A stretch of DNA of 10,117 nt from Clostridiales bacterium (GTDB lineage: Bacteria; Bacillota; Clostridia; Tissierellales; Sedimentibacteraceae), in contig DNNJ01000018.1 in assembly GCA_003487955.1 (NCBI GenBank), positions 1-10,117 of the forward strand, written 5' to 3'. The translations under genes and the position numbers were made by a program. The notes under the pieces were generated by a model. The model did no database searches. It had not been told where the DNA came from and saw nothing but the letters and a program-made list of their open reading frames with translations. Shown piece by piece: positions 6,647 through 10,117 of this stretch (positions are counted from its first letter, which is position 1; every line of letters starts with the position of its first letter).

Positions 6647-7738
6647 TTAATGATCCGACTTTAGTCCTGCTCCGCACATAGGAATCAAAGCGGGAGTTCT
6701 TCCGTTTAATTCACAATATTTCATGTAAGCGGCATATGTGGCTGCCGTTGTATGCTCAATGTAAATACCCTTCGATGCAAGCAGTGCTCTTGCTTCCAAA
6801 ATTCTTGTTTCCGGAGCTGTTATAACTTCAATGTTATACTTATATATATATTCTAATATTTCTCCGCCTCTCATAGGCTCACCTATTGCAATTCCCTCTG
6901 CCATAGTCGGTTTTGGTATTACCTTTACAGGCTTCACGGTCTTCATTTCAACTGCTTTTGCAAAAGGGCTGCAGTATTCGCTTTGCACTGCAATTATTCG
7001 AGGCATCTTATCGATGATATTGCTTTCAATAAATTCCTCCAATGCCTTTATTATACCGATGAATAACGTGCCGTTTCCCAAGGGTATAAAAATATTTTCG
7101 GGAATTCTATTAAGCTGTTCATATACTTCATAAATATATGTCTTGGTACCTTCGTAAAAGAAAGGATTGTACACATGGTTCGCATAATACTTCCCTTCCC
7201 TGTCCGATTTGGCTCGGCATACATTTGCACAGTTGTCTCTTGAGCCGGGAACTATATTTACCTTTGCATTGTGTGAGATAATCATATCAATTTTCTTTGG
7301 TGATGTACCTTCGGGCACAAAAATCTCACAATCAATACCGGCTTTCGCACAGTATGCGGCCACACTGTTTCCTGCATTGCCGCTGCTGTCCTGTACAACT
7401 GAATCAACTCCTATGGATTTGCAATGTGATATCAAGACTGCTGCCCCCCTGTCTTTAAAAGATAAGGTGGGCATGAAGTAATCCATCTTAAGCAAAACAT
7501 CTTCATTAAATTGTATAACAGGTGTCATACCTTCTCCCAAGCTTATATTTTCCCACTCATTGCCTAAAAGGGGCATGAAAACCCGGTAACGGAAAATACT
7601 CCAGTTGTCTCTGTCTAGTAAGGAAAGGTCAAACTTTGGCGGTTTAAAATCCAATTTCCAAAGACCGCCGCAGTCGCACCTTGACTTTTTGGTCGCAACA
7701 TCCATTGTTAAGCTGCATTTAGAACAAATATAATTCAT
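6647..7738 (-). CDS. thrC: Threonine synthase-like PLP-dependent enzyme
   Basis: Threonine synthase converts O-phosphohomoserine to threonine with pyridoxal phosphate. This 363-residue protein starts with a small zinc-ribbon-like segment (C5, C8, C21, C23), then EGMTP at 69-73, the cofactor lysine K95 in PTLSFKDRG (90-98), SSGNAGNS at 118-125 and the phosphate-binding GNGTL at 221-225. The C-terminus ends CGAGLK. This is the domain order of plant/archaeal-type threonine synthases. Departures are Leu in place of the usual Gly before SFKDRG, Met for Asn in EGNTP, and GAGLK for the common GHGLK. The gene stands alone on the strand opposite hom, so it may be the pathway enzyme or a paralogue acting on another substrate (cysteate synthase is a known example). 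ATG start; GAGGT lies eight bases upstream. Confidence 0.78.
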   Translation of the reverse strand: MNYICSKCSLTMDVATKKSRCDCGGLWKLDFKPPKFDLSLLDRDNWSIFRYRVFMPLLGNEWENISLGEGMTPVIQFNEDVLLKMDYFMPTLSFKDRGAAVLISHCKSIGVDSVVQDSSGNAGNSVAAYCAKAGIDCEIFVPEGTSPKKIDMIISHNAKVNIVPGSRDNCANVCRAKSDREGKYYANHVYNPFFYEGTKTYIYEVYEQLNRIPENIFIPLGNGTLFIGIIKALEEFIESNIIDKMPRIIAVQSEYCSPFAKAVEMKTVKPVKVIPKPTMAEGIAIGEPMRGGEILEYIYKYNIEVITAPETRILEARALLASKGIYIEHTTAATYAAYMKYCELNGRTPALIPMCGAGLKSDH

Positions 7739-7783
7739 CTAATTACCTCAATAATTTGTTTTTTTTCTTTTTTTATTAACGTC

Positions 7784-7789
7784 ATTATA
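7784..7789 (-). promoter_or_regulatory. Possible -10 element for the threonine-synthase-like gene
   Basis: TATAAT on the minus strand, about 45 bases before the start codon, with no good -35 match at standard spacing. The stretch between it and the ribosome binding site (roughly 7758-7776) is almost pure A in the transcript sense. Weak evidence. Confidence 0.25.
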
Positions 7790-7850
7790 TACTCGAAATA
7801 ACAAAAATTTAAACATATGGTTCCGATGTTCCACATACAAATTTATTTGC

Positions 7851-7878
7851 TCAAAAAAGAACAGCGGATGCTGTTCTT
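7851..7878 (-). terminator. Intrinsic terminator of the DUF1508 gene
   Basis: On the minus strand a perfect 9-base stem, AAGAACAGC and GCTGTTCTT around a 4-base loop, followed by a U-tract given by the A run at 7853-7858. It starts 16 bases after the stop codon of the gene at 7895-8257. Confidence 0.88.
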
Positions 7879-7894
7879 CGTAGCCTATGTATTA

Positions 7895-8257
7895 CTATTC
7901 TATTGTTGAATTTGCTGCGTTTTTACGAACGCTTTCTATTCCGTTTTTACAGCTGTCCATGGTTTTATATCCTTCCGATGTAGCTATAATTTCTCCATTT
8001 TTAGCCTTTAGACGGAATCTGAATTCTCCTGCCTTGTCGGTAAAAATTTCAAACTTAGGATTCTTTTCTACTTTAAAATCTTCTACTGTCTGGTCTTCTA
8101 CGTTAGCAACAGGTGCGTTATTTATAACGCTGTCAATGCCCTTCAAACATGATGCCTTTGTCTTATATACTTCAGAGCTTGCTATTACTTGTCCATTTGT
8201 AGCCTTTAAGTCAAATTTAACACCTGTCTTAACTTCTTTAACAACAAATTTTCCCAT
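7895..8257 (-). CDS. Tandem DUF1508 (YegP-like, UPF0339) protein
   Basis: A 120-residue small soluble protein made of two copies of the DUF1508 motif, at about 12-48 and 78-114. Each has FxLKAxNGxxIAxSExYKT followed by a helix with a central Cys and GIxSV. This two-repeat form is the same layout as E. coli YegP. The molecular function of the family is not established. The gene is monocistronic: it has a near-consensus promoter at 8291-8319, AAAGGAG seven bases before the ATG, and a strong terminator just after its TAG. The promoter strength suggests abundant expression in growing cells (inference). Confidence 0.92.
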   Translation of the reverse strand: MGKFVVKEVKTGVKFDLKATNGQVIASSEVYKTKASCLKGIDSVINNAPVANVEDQTVEDFKVEKNPKFEIFTDKAGEFRFRLKAKNGEIIATSEGYKTMDSCKNGIESVRKNAANSTIE

Positions 8258-8290
8258 ATTCCTGCTCCTTTCATTGATAACCTTTTTTTC

Positions 8291-8319
8291 AGTATATCAA
8301 TTTTGACAAAATGTGTCAA
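8291..8319 (-). promoter_or_regulatory. Near-consensus SigA promoter with overlapping palindrome
   Basis: On the minus strand TTGACA (8319-8314), exactly 17 bases, then TATACT (8296-8291). The expected transcript start is about 25-30 bases before the ATG at 8257. The -35 box forms one arm of a perfect inverted repeat, TTGACA-N5-TGTCAA at 8303-8319, which could be an operator. Confidence 0.85.
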
Positions 8320-8671
8320 TATTCTTTTCAGGCTTTTTCTTAAAATTCGCCATAAAAATTCTACATTTTTTGCCCAAGTAATCACATATAATGATATATA
8401 GCATAATATGTACTATAACAAAGTTTACTGTTTAAACATCATTATTATGGGTATATTATTTATACAACAGTACTAAATCTTACAATTTAATCTGTGAGTA
8501 GTTATAAGATCGCTGCAATCAAATTGTTTGAAGAGAATTCTATGTAGGAATGTCTCAAAGTGCAGTAAAAGTCTATTGAAGAATGAAAATAGAAGTAAGA
8601 TTGGGAAAGTTGATTATATAGATGATTGACAAATGAGGTGATTCCAACAGGATACGGAAAAGAAAACTCAA
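8320..8671. other. Long non-coding stretch, no gene recognised
   Basis: About 350 bases between the DUF1508 promoter and a plus-strand hairpin. The plus strand is purine-rich from about 8500, with only very short ORFs; the minus strand has an open frame at 8502-8726 but it lacks a ribosome binding site and looks like chance. AT-rich -10-like boxes occur (TATAAT at 8387-8392, TATATT at 8452-8457) without good -35 partners. A short hairpin, TCTATT with AATAGA, lies near 8570-8595. I could not match it to a riboswitch, T-box, tmRNA, RNase P, SRP or 6S RNA. It may encode a small RNA or be a decayed gene. Confidence 0.4.
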
Positions 8672-8672
8672 A

Positions 8673-8719
8673 TAAGTAGCACCCGGCTTTGAATTGAAAA
8701 GAAGTTCGGGTGCTATTTA
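8673..8719 (+). terminator. Orphan terminator-like hairpin upstream of hom
   Basis: TAGCACCCG (8677-8685) pairs perfectly with CGGGTGCTA (8707-8715), and the stem extends outward by A-U pairs and one G-U pair. The loop is 21 bases. It is followed by a weak U-rich stretch (TATTTAT). The nearest plus-strand gene upstream ends at 5922, so it either ends an unrecognised transcript or is part of a leader. Confidence 0.6.
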
Positions 8720-8738
8720 TATGCATAAATAATTCTTC

Positions 8739-8767
8739 TTGAACTTAATAAAAAATTGTGTTATATT
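8739..8767 (+). promoter_or_regulatory. Promoter for hom
   Basis: TTGAAC at 8739-8744, a 17-base spacer and TATATT at 8762-8767, with TG at 8759-8760 as an extended -10. Transcription would start near 8774, giving a leader of about 50 bases, and lies after the hairpin at 8673-8719. Confidence 0.68.
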
Positions 8768-8824
8768 AATATAGTATTTTTTAAAAAGACATGTGTATTT
8801 ATAGCAAGAACAACGGAGGATGAA

Positions 8825-10108
8825 ATGGAATTATTAAAACCGGTAAAATTAGGAATATTAGGCATGGGCACAGTGGCATCAGGACTTATTAACATTATGG
8901 AATTCAATAAAAACAAAGTACATGAAACCATACAAAGAGAGTTAATTGTCAATAAAGTTCTTGTTAACAGCCTTAATAAAAAAAGAAATATTAACTTGCC
9001 CGAAGAAGTTTACACAACCGATGCATATGAAGTAATAAACAGTGATGCAGATATAATAGTGGAATTGATTGGAGGAATTAATCCTGCTTACGAATACATC
9101 AAAGCAGCTCTTAATAATAAAAAACATGTTGTAACTGCAAATAAAGCTCTTCTTGCATCCCATGGAGAAGAACTGCAGCTATTGGCAGAAAAAAACAATG
9201 TTAAGCTTATGTATGAAGCAAGCGTGGGCGGTGGAATTCCCATATTAAACACAATAAGAGATAACCTTTCTGCAAATGAATTTGAATATATTTTTGGGAT
9301 TATTAACGGAACAACAAATTATATTCTCACACAAATGACTGAAAATGGTCTGGATTATGGCCAAGCTGTAAAGGAAGCACAAAGGCTCGGCTTTGCAGAA
9401 GCTGATCCTTCTTCGGATGTTTATGGTGATGATGCGGCATACAAGCTGTCCATATTGTCTACCTTAGCATTTGGACAAAGAATATATGTAAAAGACATTC
9501 CAAAGGAAGGTATTACGAAAATATCCAAAGAAGATATAGAATATGCAAAGGAATTAGGATACAATATCAAGCTGTTGGCAGCCGGAATCAAAAAGGGAAA
9601 CAAAATTGAGCTCAGTGTCCACCCTGCATTTATTCCCGCCTCTCACCCTTTGTCAACAGTTAAGAATGAATTTAATGCTGTATTCTTAAAAGGTAATGCG
9701 GTAGGCGAATTAATGTTCTACGGCAAAGGTGCAGGCTCCCTGCCAACCGGAAGCGCAGTACTTGCAGATATAATGCATATTGTAAGAAATGCAGACTCTT
9801 TAACCTTTAAAAATGAAAGCAAGAAAAGGTCAGTTATTTCAAACAAAGGTTTTAAGCAATATTACATCAATATGGAAGTTATTGATAAGCCGGGGGTTCT
9901 TGGAAGCATTGCAAGTATTTTCGGAAAAAATAACGTAAGCTTGGCTTCTGTGGTGCAAAGACAGAAAAACGGCAATGATACTGTACCCTTGGTATTTATT
10001 ACTCATGAAGCAGAAAGAAAAAACATTGATGCTGCCCTTGAAGAAACTAAGAAATTTGAATTTGTTACAGAATTGGACAGCATAATAATCGTGGAAAATT
10101 TCAAGTAG
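8825..10108 (+). CDS. hom: Homoserine dehydrogenase with C-terminal ACT domain
   Basis: Reduces aspartate semialdehyde to homoserine with NAD(P)H, the branch point toward threonine and methionine. The 427-residue protein is full length for the monofunctional ACT-containing type. It has a Rossmann motif GILGMGTVASG at 10-20, TANKALLA at 104-111 with the conserved Lys107, the signature from NGTTNYILT (161-169) to GFAEADPSSDVYGDDAAYKL (189-208), and an ACT domain at about 346-420 beginning YYINMEVIDKPGVLG. The ACT domain usually mediates feedback inhibition by threonine. ATG is chosen because GGAGG at 8815-8819 lies five bases before it; the frame stays open to 8756, but that extension has no binding site and includes the promoter. 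GGAGAT at 10111-10116 just after the stop looks like the ribosome binding site of a co-transcribed next gene. Confidence 0.96.
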   Translation: MELLKPVKLGILGMGTVASGLINIMEFNKNKVHETIQRELIVNKVLVNSLNKKRNINLPEEVYTTDAYEVINSDADIIVELIGGINPAYEYIKAALNNKKHVVTANKALLASHGEELQLLAEKNNVKLMYEASVGGGIPILNTIRDNLSANEFEYIFGIINGTTNYILTQMTENGLDYGQAVKEAQRLGFAEADPSSDVYGDDAAYKLSILSTLAFGQRIYVKDIPKEGITKISKEDIEYAKELGYNIKLLAAGIKKGNKIELSVHPAFIPASHPLSTVKNEFNAVFLKGNAVGELMFYGKGAGSLPTGSAVLADIMHIVRNADSLTFKNESKKRSVISNKGFKQYYINMEVIDKPGVLGSIASIFGKNNVSLASVVQRQKNGNDTVPLVFITHEAERKNIDAALEETKKFEFVTELDSIIIVENFK

Positions 10109-10117
10109 ATGGAGATA

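Noticed and set aside
8480..8720. T-box or amino-acid riboswitch upstream of hom
   Set aside because: The conserved T-box AGGGTGG-ACCGCG core is absent, and no lysine, SAM or glycine riboswitch core could be seen; GAGGTGATTCC is only a superficial likeness.
8502..8726. Minus-strand ORF of 74 codons
   Set aside because: No ribosome binding site, it runs through the terminator-like hairpin, and its composition is unlike a protein; most likely chance.
8756..8824. 23-residue N-terminal extension of homoserine dehydrogenase
   Set aside because: It lacks a ribosome binding site and contains the likely -10 box; the ATG at 8825 has GGAGG at ideal spacing and starts just before the Rossmann fold.

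Overview
The window is low-GC DNA with strong AGGAGG-type ribosome binding sites, short intergenic spacers and frequent GTG/TTG starts. It carries genes for spore cortex and cell-wall lysis. Together these point to an endospore-forming, probably anaerobic, Gram-positive bacterium of the Clostridia or a related class. The sequence alone does not fix the genus.

Layout. Positions 1-2786 (+) hold leuC (5' end cut by the window edge), leuD and leuB, tightly packed and overlapping: the isopropylmalate isomerase and dehydrogenase steps of leucine synthesis. Positions 2787-3981 hold a single gene with its own promoter, bracketed by two copies of a C-rich REP-like repeat. Its product is recognisably a D-aminoacyl-tRNA deacylase of the archaeal/plant DTD2 (DtdA, GEK1) family, which is unexpected in a bacterium. 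Positions 3991-5922 (+) hold a two-gene unit: a small transthyretin-like (Cna-B/carboxypeptidase-regulatory-like) protein, then a SpoIID-like domain with three peptidoglycan-binding repeats. Together they look like a two-polypeptide version of the clostridial cortex-lytic enzyme SleC. A hairpin at 5933-5951 separates this unit from a convergent gene at 5992-6567 (-), a leaderless Amidase_3 (CwlC-like) N-acetylmuramoyl-L-alanine amidase.

Positions 6647-7738 (-) encode a threonine-synthase-like PLP enzyme. Positions 7895-8257 (-) encode a tandem DUF1508 (YegP-like) protein with a textbook vegetative promoter and terminator. Positions 8320-8740 contain no convincing gene but end in an orphan plus-strand terminator, so a small RNA or decayed gene may lie there. 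Positions 8825-10108 (+) encode ACT-domain homoserine dehydrogenase (hom), with its own promoter; the last bases look like the ribosome binding site of a following gene.

The genes form three functional groups: amino-acid synthesis (leuCDB, hom, the ThrC-like enzyme), spore/cell-wall hydrolysis (the SleC-like pair and the CwlC-like amidase), and translation quality control (the DTD2-like protein). The most unusual items are the bacterial DTD2 homologue with its flanking repeats, the split SleC-like pair, and the unexplained transcribed-looking region before hom.
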